The position numbers and the translations under genes were made by a program. The notes beneath the pieces are model-generated. The model saw only the letters and a list, made by a program, of their open reading frames with translations. It did no database searches and was not told the DNA's origin. Source: an uncultured bacterium (GTDB lineage: Bacteria > Bacillota > Clostridia > Lachnospirales > Lachnospiraceae). Taken from it: a stretch of DNA of 36,919 bases. The stretch spans positions 1 through 36,919 of the forward strand of contig CAMSTY010000036.1 of the NCBI GenBank assembly GCA_947063875.1. Reading direction: 5' to 3'. Below, in pieces: positions 1 to 6,934 of this stretch. The first letter of the stretch is position 1. The number at the start of each line of letters is the position of its first letter.

Positions 1-63
1 TTTTGAGTTAGACCCTATTCAGGAACTAACTCGGCAGCTTAACTAACTGACATTGTTTTACCA

Positions 64-900
64 CTATAGGATATTTATTACCACAACACTTGCATTGTCC
101 TTTTCTTCTTCCTCACTTCGGTTTACCAGTTCCACCAGCCGAAACGCTTTATCCTGGCAGCTGCCTTCCCCTTCCAGGCAGTCCTCCATATCCTTCCACC
201 TGGCTGTTTCATACATCCCATCACTCATCAGCAGCACATATTCCCCTCCATAAAGTGCAATAGGCGTATCAAAGAATTCCACATCCCGGAACCCATCCTG
301 ACCCACAAAGTTATAGAGCCGGTGATAATCCAGCAGTCTGACCGCTTCCTGCCTGGTCAGCTTCCCTTCTTCATACTTCTGCTTTGCCAGTACACCAATG
401 GTATGACCAGAACTGACCGGCACTAACTCATGATTCCGGTATACCGCAATTTTTACGTTTCCCACTACCGCATAATACAATTTCTGATCCTTGATTATCA
501 CCGCACCAACAGAGGCACTTCCCTGGTTCTCCTCCAGTTGGTTTAAAATCTCCCGATTAGCTGCCTGAAAGGCTCTCCGAAAAGAATATTGAGGATTATA
601 AAATGCATTCTGGTCTTCAAATAAATCCTGGAACACATCCACTGCGGTCCGGCTGGCAATCTTTCCTCCATAATGCTTTCCCATCCCATCTGCCAGAACC
701 GCCATAAGACCTCCCTCCGTCTCTGCGATGCCGTATTCATCCTCCTGCACCTCCCGGTCCCCAATGGTCTTGGACGCCCCGGTTTCACAAAACCCCCGTT
801 TTTTCCTCTCCCCCAAATGCACACTTAGCCGCACTCGTTCTGCCATAAGTGCGGCTCCAAAAAGAAATAGCAATAAAATGATTACTTCGGGAATCGTCAT
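64..900 (-). CDS. Membrane-anchored PP2C-family Ser/Thr protein phosphatase
   Basis: This 278-aa protein has one N-terminal membrane helix (about residues 3-20, TIPEVIILLLFLFGAALMA) followed by a cytosolic PP2C domain. The family's acidic metal-binding motifs are visible in order: REVQEDEYG, LADGMGKHYGGKIAS, LMSDGMYE and the C-terminal DNASVVVINI. It is expected to remove phosphate from Ser/Thr residues using Mn/Mg. The start at 900 puts the membrane helix first; a longer in-frame start at 990 would overlap the upstream FHA gene and adds an Arg-rich stretch with no domain. It is the last gene of the six-gene operon visible here, 13 bp after the zinc-ribbon FHA gene. Phosphatase plus phosphothreonine readers suggests one signalling pathway, but no kinase gene lies in the window. 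The family call is sure; the substrate is unknown. Confidence 0.88.
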   Translation of the reverse strand: MTIPEVIILLLFLFGAALMAERVRLSVHLGERKKRGFCETGASKTIGDREVQEDEYGIAETEGGLMAVLADGMGKHYGGKIASRTAVDVFQDLFEDQNAFYNPQYSFRRAFQAANREILNQLEENQGSASVGAVIIKDQKLYYAVVGNVKIAVYRNHELVPVSSGHTIGVLAKQKYEEGKLTRQEAVRLLDYHRLYNFVGQDGFRDVEFFDTPIALYGGEYVLLMSDGMYETARWKDMEDCLEGEGSCQDKAFRLVELVNRSEEEEKDNASVVVINIL

Positions 901-913
901 AGTTTTCCCCCTA

Positions 914-1447
914 TCACTCTTCCGTCTCCGGATCCTTGTTTCTCTTATCCTGCCACATGAAATTCTCCCCACAGAATGGAACAAACGCAAATTTGCTCTC
1001 GCCCATCTCTATCACATCATAGGAGTTTAAAACTGTAGGCGTATAAACCGCCGCTTCATTATGGTACACCAATCCATTGCTGTCCCCTGGCAGCAGTACG
1101 GTTTCTTTCTTTTTCGGATCAAACACAATCACACCGTGGTTTCTCCGGGATATCTGGTTGTCTCCCAATATCTGGATATCCATGTCATCGGCACGGCCAA
1201 TGAAATTTTTTCCGGATTTAATCTTGTAATCCTTTCCCTGTCTAGGACCAGAAATACATACCAGCCAACCACATACCGGGGATACATCCTGGATAAACAG
1301 CAACTCTTCCAACTCCTCTTTGCCGTTTCCTCCGACCTCTTTCTTTTCCTTTGTCGCCGTTTCAATATTGCAATATGGACATACCGTTCCATATCTTCTG
1401 GATGAAAACAGATGCCCGTTCTGGCACCGGATCAGATTGCTGCTCAT
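914..1447 (-). CDS. Zinc-ribbon plus FHA domain protein
   Basis: This soluble 177-aa protein starts with a small zinc ribbon (about residues 8-26, CQNGH then CPYC; a Cys/His pair and a CxxC), has a linker, and then an FHA domain of about residues 60-155. The FHA signature is clear: GRADDMDI, then NQISRRNHGVIVFD (the SxxH-type core, here SRRNH), then a DSNGLVYHN segment in place of the usual SxNGT. FHA domains bind phosphothreonine peptides, so this is a probable reader for the phosphatase encoded next to it. It lies 26 bp after the membrane FHA gene and 13 bp before the PP2C gene, so the genes are almost certainly cotranscribed. The zinc ribbon may bind a partner protein; that is inference. 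Confidence 0.85.
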   Translation of the reverse strand: MSSNLIRCQNGHLFSSRRYGTVCPYCNIETATKEKKEVGGNGKEELEELLFIQDVSPVCGWLVCISGPRQGKDYKIKSGKNFIGRADDMDIQILGDNQISRRNHGVIVFDPKKKETVLLPGDSNGLVYHNEAAVYTPTVLNSYDVIEMGESKFAFVPFCGENFMWQDKRNKDPETEE

Positions 1448-1473
1448 AGTGTTTTTTCTCCTTTGCTTTTTGA

Positions 1474-2028
1474 TTACTTTAGTAACAAGTGATTCAGTCC
1501 TATGTATAAACAGTCCCCCCGCTCCAAACGGCAGGCTGTATCTCTCGAAAGCTTATAAATCCTGCCATCACTAGCCTTCCTTACACTGATTCCATTTCTG
1601 CTCCCCAAATCCTCCACATACCAACTGCCAGCAGAGTAATTCAGCACTGCGTGTTCTATATCCACCATACTGGCATAGGGACTCTGCCCCAGATCAATGT
1701 CCACCTGATTTTCTCTTACGTCCCGCCCGATGACCATGGCTGTTTTTCCATAGATATCCCAACTCATCAGGGGTTTATCCTCCTCATTTAACAACACAAT
1801 TTCCGTAATCGGCCCATCTTCCCCCAGCCTGCCACGCCCCGGCTGTTCTGTGAACTGGTTCCTGTCCTCCTTGTCCCTGACCGCCAGCAGCAGAAACCAG
1901 ACGGTCATCGTACAGGCCAAAATGAGTATGGATTCCCGCCATCTAACCTGATTCGGGTACAACAGCACGATTCCAATGACCGCCATACAGAAGCAGATGA
2001 TAATAAGATCCAGCATCCTCTTTTTCAT
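1474..2028 (-). CDS. Membrane FHA domain protein
   Basis: This 184-aa protein has two N-terminal membrane helices (about residues 6-24 and 34-50), a short charged linker, and a C-terminal FHA domain (about residues 90-175). The FHA core is complete: GRDVRENQVDIDL, then YASMVDIEHAVL, then VEDLGSRNGISV, including the SRNG phosphothreonine-binding loop. The positive-inside pattern places the FHA domain in the cytosol. It lies between the J-domain gene (20-bp gap) and the second FHA gene (26-bp gap). A membrane FHA protein beside a membrane PP2C phosphatase points to a complex assembled at the membrane. Its phosphorylated partner cannot be seen here. Confidence 0.87.
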   Translation of the reverse strand: MKKRMLDLIIICFCMAVIGIVLLYPNQVRWRESILILACTMTVWFLLLAVRDKEDRNQFTEQPGRGRLGEDGPITEIVLLNEEDKPLMSWDIYGKTAMVIGRDVRENQVDIDLGQSPYASMVDIEHAVLNYSAGSWYVEDLGSRNGISVRKASDGRIYKLSRDTACRLERGDCLYIGLNHLLLK

Positions 2029-2048
2029 TCCACTTGCCCTTTTCTTCC

Positions 2049-2414
2049 CTATTTCTTAATTCCCATATATCGTTCAAACATCTCCGTCATGTCAATCGGA
2101 TTTGTTTTTATTTTCTTGTTTGAATTCAGTTTATCCTCATCCAACTGGCCGGTCCCTTTTTTCCCTTCCGGCCTGTTTTGTCCTGTCCTGGTTTCATGAG
2201 CATTCGGCCGCTCATTATCATATACTTTCCGTTTTTTCGCATTCCCTAAAACTGCATAAGCCTCTGCGGCCTCTTTAAATTTCCGTTCCGCTTCCTGATC
2301 TCCAGGATTTGCATCCGGATGGTATTTTTTTGCTATTTTGTGATAGCATCTTTTGATTTCATCCTCTGTTGCATTTTCTTTTACGCCCAATACGCTATAA
2401 TAATCCGGTTTCAC
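2049..2414 (-). CDS. J-domain (DnaJ-like) co-chaperone, short form
   Basis: This 121-aa protein has an N-terminal J domain (about residues 4-67) with the essential HPD motif at residues 32-34, and helices II and III typical of Hsp40. The family role is to recruit DnaK-type Hsp70 and trigger its ATPase. It lacks the Gly/Phe-rich and zinc-finger regions of DnaJ itself; the tail is polar and charged. I chose a GTG start at 2414 because a strong GGGGAGGAGG ribosome-binding site lies just before it; the ATG at 2438 would place that site inside the gene. It is third in the operon. A private J protein suggests that one of the operon's products needs folding or assembly help. Confidence 0.85.
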   Translation of the reverse strand: MKPDYYSVLGVKENATEDEIKRCYHKIAKKYHPDANPGDQEAERKFKEAAEAYAVLGNAKKRKVYDNERPNAHETRTGQNRPEGKKGTGQLDEDKLNSNKKIKTNPIDMTEMFERYMGIKK

Positions 2415-2476
2415 CCTTGCCTCCTCCCCTGAACACACATGGGGCGCATCCGGTTACGGACTCGCCCCATCATCGC

Positions 2477-2905
2477 TTATACGGCTGAATATCCGCCTTC
2501 CACTGTTATATTAGCTAACTTATCTTTTTTCTGTTTGATGATCAGGGTAAAAATTCCTGTGCCTTCTGCATCGCCATATTCCTCTTTGTAATCAATAACA
2601 AAGGAATTCGGAAAATAGTATTTCCGCTCCATAACTCCTGCCGCTATATGCTCCACGGTCACTTTACGGTAGCAATCTGACTTTTCAGCCGGAACTGCAG
2701 ACCATAAAGCCAGTTTTCTGGTACTGTCAAAGGGATCTCCATCTACCGCAGTCAGGATTCTTCCGGTAATGGTCAGGGTGCTTCCCACATCTTTTGTCCT
2801 GGCATTGGAATCCAGAGGAATATCTGTGGTATATTTTACGCTGCGCACGCATTCTTTTGCGATTTCAAAACTCTCCAATCCTTCCACTGTTACCTTGTAT
2901 GACAT
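2477..2905 (-). CDS. Small paralogous protein A, function unknown
   Basis: This 142-aa protein has no signal peptide or membrane helix. It is clearly paralogous to the protein encoded just upstream: both share SNART/SNARA near residue 35, a WSxVPxEKxDCYR block in the middle, a PN(S/A)FVxxYxEE block, then GxGxFxxxxKQKKD, and end in EGG(Y/F). Predicted strands and the late GTFxxxxKQKKD strand loosely recall beta-barrel tube proteins such as Hcp or phage tail-tube subunits, but the likeness is weak and I do not assign that function. The ribosome-binding site AAAGGAGG lies close to the ATG. Being first in the operon, these two are probably its most abundant products. Confidence 0.7.
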   Translation of the reverse strand: MSYKVTVEGLESFEIAKECVRSVKYTTDIPLDSNARTKDVGSTLTITGRILTAVDGDPFDSTRKLALWSAVPAEKSDCYRKVTVEHIAAGVMERKYYFPNSFVIDYKEEYGDAEGTGIFTLIIKQKKDKLANITVEGGYSAV

Positions 2906-2932
2906 GTCTCACTTCCTCCTTTCAATCCTGGT

Positions 2933-3322
2933 CTACTCGCCGCCGAAGCCGCCTTCAATCTTAGTTGCTGTGTTCTCATCCTTTTTTTGTTTCATGTGGA
3001 TATAGAATGTTCCTACGCCGCTTTCGTCATCTACTTCCTCGCTGTACTCCATTACGAAGGCATTAGGAAGCGTGAACTGGCGTACCACCTGACTGGCAGA
3101 TACTACCGTAATTTCCGCGTTGCGGTAGCAGTCTGCTTTCTCTGACGGCACCTGTGACCATTTAGCCAGGCCCAGGGTCGGATCATTTCCCTCCCCTCCC
3201 AGCTTATAGAGCATTTTCCCCCACACCTTTACGGTCATGCCGAAATCGGTTGCTCTGGCGTTGGAGTCGGCAGAAGATGCGGAATTAAAATCCACTTTGG
3301 TGATGCTTCTCTCATCAAACAT
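2933..3322 (-). CDS. Small paralogous protein B, first gene of the cassette
   Basis: This 129-aa soluble protein is the promoter-proximal gene of the operon. It is a paralogue of the next gene (shared DSNARxxD, KWSQVPSEKADCYR, LPNAFVMEYSEE, GTFYIHMKQKKD) with a different, shorter N-terminus. It is predicted to be all-beta and has one Cys in the conserved DCYR block. The start at 3322 follows GGGAGG at good spacing. An operator-like direct repeat matching the one in front of agrD lies 119 bp upstream, so its expression is probably under quorum control. The function is unknown; a tube, scaffold or secreted-substrate role are all open. Confidence 0.7.
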   Translation of the reverse strand: MFDERSITKVDFNSASSADSNARATDFGMTVKVWGKMLYKLGGEGNDPTLGLAKWSQVPSEKADCYRNAEITVVSASQVVRQFTLPNAFVMEYSEEVDDESGVGTFYIHMKQKKDENTATKIEGGFGGE

Positions 3323-3440
3323 GATGTCCTCCCTACTTTAGCCAGACATCCTGCCAGAAGCGGAATGGGGATTTTATTCTTTTTAGTTTTATGTTTCGTC
3401 AAAATTTTACAATATTTTCCAAAAAATACAACCCCAATGC

Positions 3441-3472
3441 CAGAATTGTACCTATTCCCTTCCCAAATTTGC
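3441..3472 (-). promoter_or_regulatory. Putative LytTR-regulator site in front of the PP2C/FHA cassette
   Basis: On the minus strand this reads GCAAATTTGG, 12 bases, TACAATTCTG: two related 10-bp direct repeats with a 22-bp period. AgrA-type LytTR regulators are known to bind pairs of ~9-10 bp direct repeats separated by about 12 bp. A near-copy stands before agrD at 4406-4437. The surrounding 35 bp of the two places match at about 29 positions. A clear -10 box is not obvious here; TATTGT near 3405 is one option. Confidence 0.65.
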
Positions 3473-3531
3473 ACACTTGCACATTATTTTGCCGCCTGTC
3501 TGAACGGATATCATTTTACTGTGAAAGCTTT

Positions 3532-3569
3532 AGGGGCAGATATGGCTCATGCAAGCCATATCTGCCCCT
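3532..3569. repeat. Perfect 16-bp hairpin, 6-base loop
   Basis: The arms are AGGGGCAGATATGGCT and its exact complement, around the loop CATGCA. It lies after the agrB stop and before the operator of the next operon, so it probably ends the agrDB transcript. No U-run follows on either strand, so it is not a standard intrinsic terminator. It could also protect a 3' end or bind a protein. Confidence 0.6.
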
Positions 3570-3608
3570 ATTTAGAACTATCATTTCAGGATAACTTTAA
3601 TCATTGTT

Positions 3609-4181
3609 TTAATTTCTGTTTACGAGAATACCCCAATAGAACATCACACAAAACACAATATGGCTTAATGCTAACACCACACCGACCCGGCTTTGCATAA
3701 AAAAAAGAAACATTCCTATAAGAGATTCCACAAACCATACACATCGGCCTATTTTTCGGTAACGGGCAACTTCTTTCTCCACTAAAGGCTTATTGGCATC
3801 TCCGACTGGAGCATATCGGATTATCAACAAACCTGATATGATATATGCCATAGGTTGAATGATTATATCAATATTCCTTGGAATGGCTCTATATAGTATG
3901 CAGATAATACAAATTAAAACTGCGGACACCACCATACAGCCTTCATTTGTGCTTGCGTGATGTCCGCCACAGTAAGATCTTAGAGGAATATAACTTATCA
4001 AAAACACCAAGACTGGCATCGGTGCGCGGAATAATATTGCAATCATAACAGCAATCAAGATATTAAGCACCTGATTAACCATCACCTCATAGGCATATTC
4101 ATACAACCCGCGCTCCCCTTCTGACAGGAAATGCTTTTTTGTCTGCCAGTCAACGATTCGCTCTGCTAATCTCTTTATCAT
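3609..4181 (-). CDS. agrB: AgrB-like peptide-processing membrane protease
   Basis: This 190-aa protein has about five to six membrane helices. It contains the AgrB active-site motif RSYCGGHHAST followed by Cys: His75 and Cys82 keep the 7-residue spacing of the catalytic His and Cys of staphylococcal AgrB. AgrB is a membrane cysteine protease that cuts the AgrD precursor and closes the thiolactone ring. The ATG shares one base with the agrD stop (TGATG), so translation of the two is coupled. It is followed by a perfect hairpin at 3532-3569. The family call is firm, and the tight link to a precursor peptide, kinase and regulator supports it. Confidence 0.93.
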   Translation of the reverse strand: MIKRLAERIVDWQTKKHFLSEGERGLYEYAYEVMVNQVLNILIAVMIAILFRAPMPVLVFLISYIPLRSYCGGHHASTNEGCMVVSAVLICIICILYRAIPRNIDIIIQPMAYIISGLLIIRYAPVGDANKPLVEKEVARYRKIGRCVWFVESLIGMFLFFMQSRVGVVLALSHIVFCVMFYWGILVNRN

Positions 4182-4342
4182 CAGAACTTCCTGAACTTCA
4201 TGGCCTCCTCAGGAACCTCCGGCTGATGATGTACCCAAGCACAGGTAGCATTCACTGTGTAGATTACCATTGCCATCGCAAATAAATTTGCCACATTGAC
4301 TACATTGCACTTTCCTTTTAACTGCGAAAACCATTTTTTCAT
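4181..4342 (-). CDS. agrD: AgrD-like cyclic lactone autoinducer precursor
   Basis: This 53-aa peptide is easily missed by length cut-offs. It has a charged, amphipathic N-terminus (MKKWFSQLKGK), a hydrophobic middle (VANLFAMAMVIY), the ring segment NATCAWVHH, and the acidic tail QPEVPEE followed by a basic end, MKFRKF. That tail matches the usual clostridial AgrD pattern (QPxVPEE). By analogy the mature signal is a five-residue thiolactone ring starting at Cys34, probably CAWVH with a short N-terminal extension; the exact cut sites are inferred. The start has AGGAGGT seven bases upstream. Its TGA overlaps the agrB ATG by one base. The direct-repeat operator at 4406-4437 lies 64 bp upstream, as expected for an autoinduced promoter. 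Confidence 0.92.
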   Translation of the reverse strand: MKKWFSQLKGKCNVVNVANLFAMAMVIYTVNATCAWVHHQPEVPEEAMKFRKF

Positions 4343-4405
4343 AAATTAGACCTCCTGATTTTTTGTTAGCATACCATGAACAATCATCGGATTCCAGATG
4401 TTAGT

Positions 4406-4437
4406 CAAAATTGTACATGTTTCCTTCCAAAATTTGC
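4406..4437 (-). promoter_or_regulatory. Putative LytTR-regulator site in front of agrD
   Basis: On the minus strand: GCAAATTTTG, 12 bases, TACAATTTTG. The two 10-bp direct repeats match at eight of ten positions and have the period of AgrA-type sites. The second repeat runs into a -35 box (TTGACT, 4403-4408), followed after 17 bp by a poor -10 (GATTGT, 4380-4385). A weak promoter with activator repeats just upstream fits positive autoregulation. Confidence 0.7.
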
Positions 4438-4440
4438 ATA

Positions 4441-5766
4441 CTAATTTTTTTTAGAAACAGAAATGCTTAAAGTCGTGATAAAATTTTTACCATCCTCTTC
4501 CAACATAAGAGTTCCGCCATACTTCTCTGCCAATCGCCTGACAATCCCAACCCCCAGGCCATGAAACTGTTTTTCTTTCTTGGTAGTTAGCAGTTTCTCA
4601 CCTTCCCACCGTGCCGGAACCGTGAAACTGTTTTTAATATACAATACAAGCATGTATTTGTTTCCCATAAACAGTCTCACATCTACTTTTCTGTCACCTA
4701 TTTCACATGCACCTGCCGCTTCCAACGCATTGTCCAGCAGATTGCCAAACATGGAAATCATGTCCGCATTGGATATAAAATCCACGTTTATGAAAGACTC
4801 AACAAAGACAGACAGTTCTATCCCTCTATTTTTTGCCCTGATGGAACGCTCCGCAAGTATTGTATTGAGTATCTCATTCGTATTATAAACAACATTGCCA
4901 TCTTCCATCCGAACCTCCCCCTCCAATTCATCTACAAGTTCAATGATCTTTTTATGTTGTTTATTCGAAGCAAGCGATCGGATTTGCGTTAAATATGAAT
5001 TCATATCATGCATATAATCACGGTAAAGCCTATTAAGCCTTATAATGTTTTGAAACTCATTCTCCTCCAATGTCTGTCTCAGAGTAGCCATTTCTTCATA
5101 TTTTGCCAGATTCATGATACCTTTGTATTTTGCCAGCACAATAAATATCATGGCATTAGAAAAATATAAAAGAAACGCTCCAATGCACATCAGCCTTTGT
5201 ATCAGTACCGAATCCGGAAAATCCATGTATAAAAAGCTGCTTAAAATAATCAACGATGAAACCGGCATAATAAGAAGATACCAGGCTACCCCCTGATGCC
5301 CTCCGATATCCAGCCTTTTTAAGGAATGCACGATCAGCCAAAGAAACAGGAATCCGAAAATATACTCCGGTATCAGATACCAAAAGCCTTCCGAGGTGAA
5401 CCAGTCTGGTATTCGGAATTGATGGTAATTAGAAATCATACGGAAAAGCATCTCATAAGCCACCTCACGCCCACCCGCAAATATGGCATAATAAATAATC
5501 GTATAAGTCAAAGCACCTGTTACCGATAACTTAAACATCAACAGAACAAATACCATATAGAAAAAAGGAACAGCCAATAAATTCAGCAAAGTATTTCCAT
5601 AGGAATTGATAAATAAAATCATGCCTATTTCCATCACGAAAAGCATAGCATAAACACCAGAACGATACTTCCGCAATTGGAACATGGCTTTGAAAAACAG
5701 GTAAAGCATAACGATATCTACCGAGCAAAGCAAAATTCTTCCGATCGTAAACATTTCCGAACTCAC
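4441..5766 (-). CDS. agrC: AgrC-like quorum-sensing histidine kinase
   Basis: This 441-aa protein has an N-terminal half of about six membrane helices, which is the peptide-sensing region in AgrC proteins. A dimerisation/phosphoacceptor helix follows with YMHDMNSYL (His near residue 252), then a GHKL ATPase domain: NLLDNALEA (N box), KNSF, and GLGVGIVRRLAEKYGG (G box). It is expected to bind the processed AgrD peptide outside the cell and phosphorylate the neighbouring LytTR regulator. The start is probably the GTG at 5766, whose GTGA overlaps the regulator's stop by 4 bases; an ATG four codons later is the alternative. It ends only 98 bp before agrD, so the operator for agrD abuts its 3' end. 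Confidence 0.92.
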   Translation of the reverse strand: MSSEMFTIGRILLCSVDIVMLYLFFKAMFQLRKYRSGVYAMLFVMEIGMILFINSYGNTLLNLLAVPFFYMVFVLLMFKLSVTGALTYTIIYYAIFAGGREVAYEMLFRMISNYHQFRIPDWFTSEGFWYLIPEYIFGFLFLWLIVHSLKRLDIGGHQGVAWYLLIMPVSSLIILSSFLYMDFPDSVLIQRLMCIGAFLLYFSNAMIFIVLAKYKGIMNLAKYEEMATLRQTLEENEFQNIIRLNRLYRDYMHDMNSYLTQIRSLASNKQHKKIIELVDELEGEVRMEDGNVVYNTNEILNTILAERSIRAKNRGIELSVFVESFINVDFISNADMISMFGNLLDNALEAAGACEIGDRKVDVRLFMGNKYMLVLYIKNSFTVPARWEGEKLLTTKKEKQFHGLGVGIVRRLAEKYGGTLMLEEDGKNFITTLSISVSKKN

Positions 5767-6542
5767 GATTCATCACTCCCAACATATTTTGCACGGATAA
5801 ACTGCCCTTTCAACGCATGAAACTCTTTTGCTTTACTGCGTGCGATTGGAAATTCAATATCCACGCCTTCTAATCCCAGCAGCCTTGCGGTGCAGGTGTT
5901 CATATATTCAAAATTTATAATATAGCTGTCATGGGGGCAACCGAATCCATACCGCTTCAATTTCTCATAGGTCTTTTCAAGAGGTTCGGAGATCCTGACA
6001 TCTGGGTATTTTCCATGTTCATCGGCTTTGATGCCATAGATATCATAGGCTATCGGCACCAATTCCGCCCGTGTACTCTTCTTATATTTTTCTATATAGA
6101 TTACAAATTTAGAGTTGATGTAAATCGCTCTTTTCTGCAGATTGGCAGCCAGCATTGGCATACGATTACACTCTTCCACCTTATTCAACGTTGCTTTTAT
6201 GTACTCATCAAACTGAGCGTCTGGCATGTTTTTCATCAGATATCGAAAAGGCAGTACCTCAAGCCTTTCCGGTGTAACCGTCGCATAGCCGGTATAGAAA
6301 ACCAGAATAAGGCTATCATCCAAATCCCGGATCTTTTTTGCGGTATCATCGCCGCTCATATCTTTCATCTGAATATCCAAAAATACGGCCGCAAACTGAA
6401 TATCATTCATAGCTTCCAGCAACTCTATCCCTGATTCAAACTCATAGATGCGAAGTTCCTGGTTAGTAGCTATCCGGTCAATACGTTCCATCAGATATTT
6501 ACGGTCCAATGCCGAATCATCGCATACCGCAATATTGCACAT
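5763..6542 (-). CDS. agrA: AgrA-like LytTR response regulator
   Basis: This 259-aa protein is a receiver domain (Asp8/Asp9 acidic pocket, Asp56 phosphoacceptor in VFLDIQM) followed by a LytTR DNA-binding domain (about residues 150-250). It is the natural candidate to bind the two direct-repeat sites at 4406-4437 and 3441-3472. I chose the ATG at 6542 because the receiver fold begins there and AGGA stands seven bases upstream. The frame stays open upstream; an ATG at 6680 with AGAGGTG seems well placed behind the promoter at 6701-6729 and would add 46 residues of unknown purpose. It is cotranscribed with the kinase (4-bp overlap). Confidence 0.9.
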   Translation of the reverse strand: MCNIAVCDDSALDRKYLMERIDRIATNQELRIYEFESGIELLEAMNDIQFAAVFLDIQMKDMSGDDTAKKIRDLDDSLILVFYTGYATVTPERLEVLPFRYLMKNMPDAQFDEYIKATLNKVEECNRMPMLAANLQKRAIYINSKFVIYIEKYKKSTRAELVPIAYDIYGIKADEHGKYPDVRISEPLEKTYEKLKRYGFGCPHDSYIINFEYMNTCTARLLGLEGVDIEFPIARSKAKEFHALKGQFIRAKYVGSDES

Positions 6543-6700
6543 ACCATTTTCCTGCCTTTCTGCCTCGATTCTATCAAATCCTGCCCAAAAAGATACCCCT
6601 GCCGGATAAATATCACGAGCAGAAACCTGCTTTTTTATTCGCAGCTGAGGCGACCGTCTGCAAAGTAAATCCTCATACATTTTATCACACCTCTTGTATG

Positions 6701-6729
6701 ATTGTATCCTATAGTACCTTATTTGACAA
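6701..6729 (-). promoter_or_regulatory. Sigma-A type promoter for the agrA-agrC pair
   Basis: TTGTCA, 17 bp, TACAAT on the minus strand. It would start transcription about 20 bp before the possible ATG at 6680 and about 150 bp before the preferred ATG at 6542. Just upstream is a short tandem of GATAAATATCT on the plus strand (about 6745-6765). Confidence 0.7.
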
Positions 6730-6811
6730 GATGATGTATTATAAATATCTGATAAATATCTGATACAAACCGATATCGCGGGATAGCCGATAGCCATAGA
6801 CTTTTAAATCA

Positions 6812-6920
6812 AAGAAGAGAGTATTGCAAAACAACCGATTTGTACAATATATAGCTCGGCAATTCCACACATGGAAACTATATATTGTAGAAATGTTGTA
6901 TTTTGCAACACTCTCTTCTT
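6812..6920. repeat. Imperfect 43-bp inverted repeat (about 110 bp in all)
   Basis: Two 43-bp arms (6812-6854 and 6878-6920) match in about 35 positions when one is reversed; the outer AAGAAGAGAGT and inner CTACAATATATAG parts are nearly exact. The 23-bp centre is unique. It sits between the end of the leuC-type gene and the start of agrA and codes for nothing evident. It may be a MITE-like mobile remnant or a large read-through barrier. The rest of the 6543-6934 gap holds only the agrA promoter. Confidence 0.65.
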
Positions 6921-6934
6921 AATATTGCCATATA

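Noticed and set aside
1..63. Short stem GAGTTAG/CTAACTC as terminator of the cassette.
   Set aside because: Seven pairs with a 14-base loop and no T-run on the minus strand; too weak to call. The left edge may hold more of the operon.
2477..3322. Reading the tandem paralogues as prophage tail-tube genes.
   Set aside because: No capsid, terminase, sheath, baseplate or lysis gene is near, and the neighbours are signalling proteins. Kept only as a fold hypothesis.
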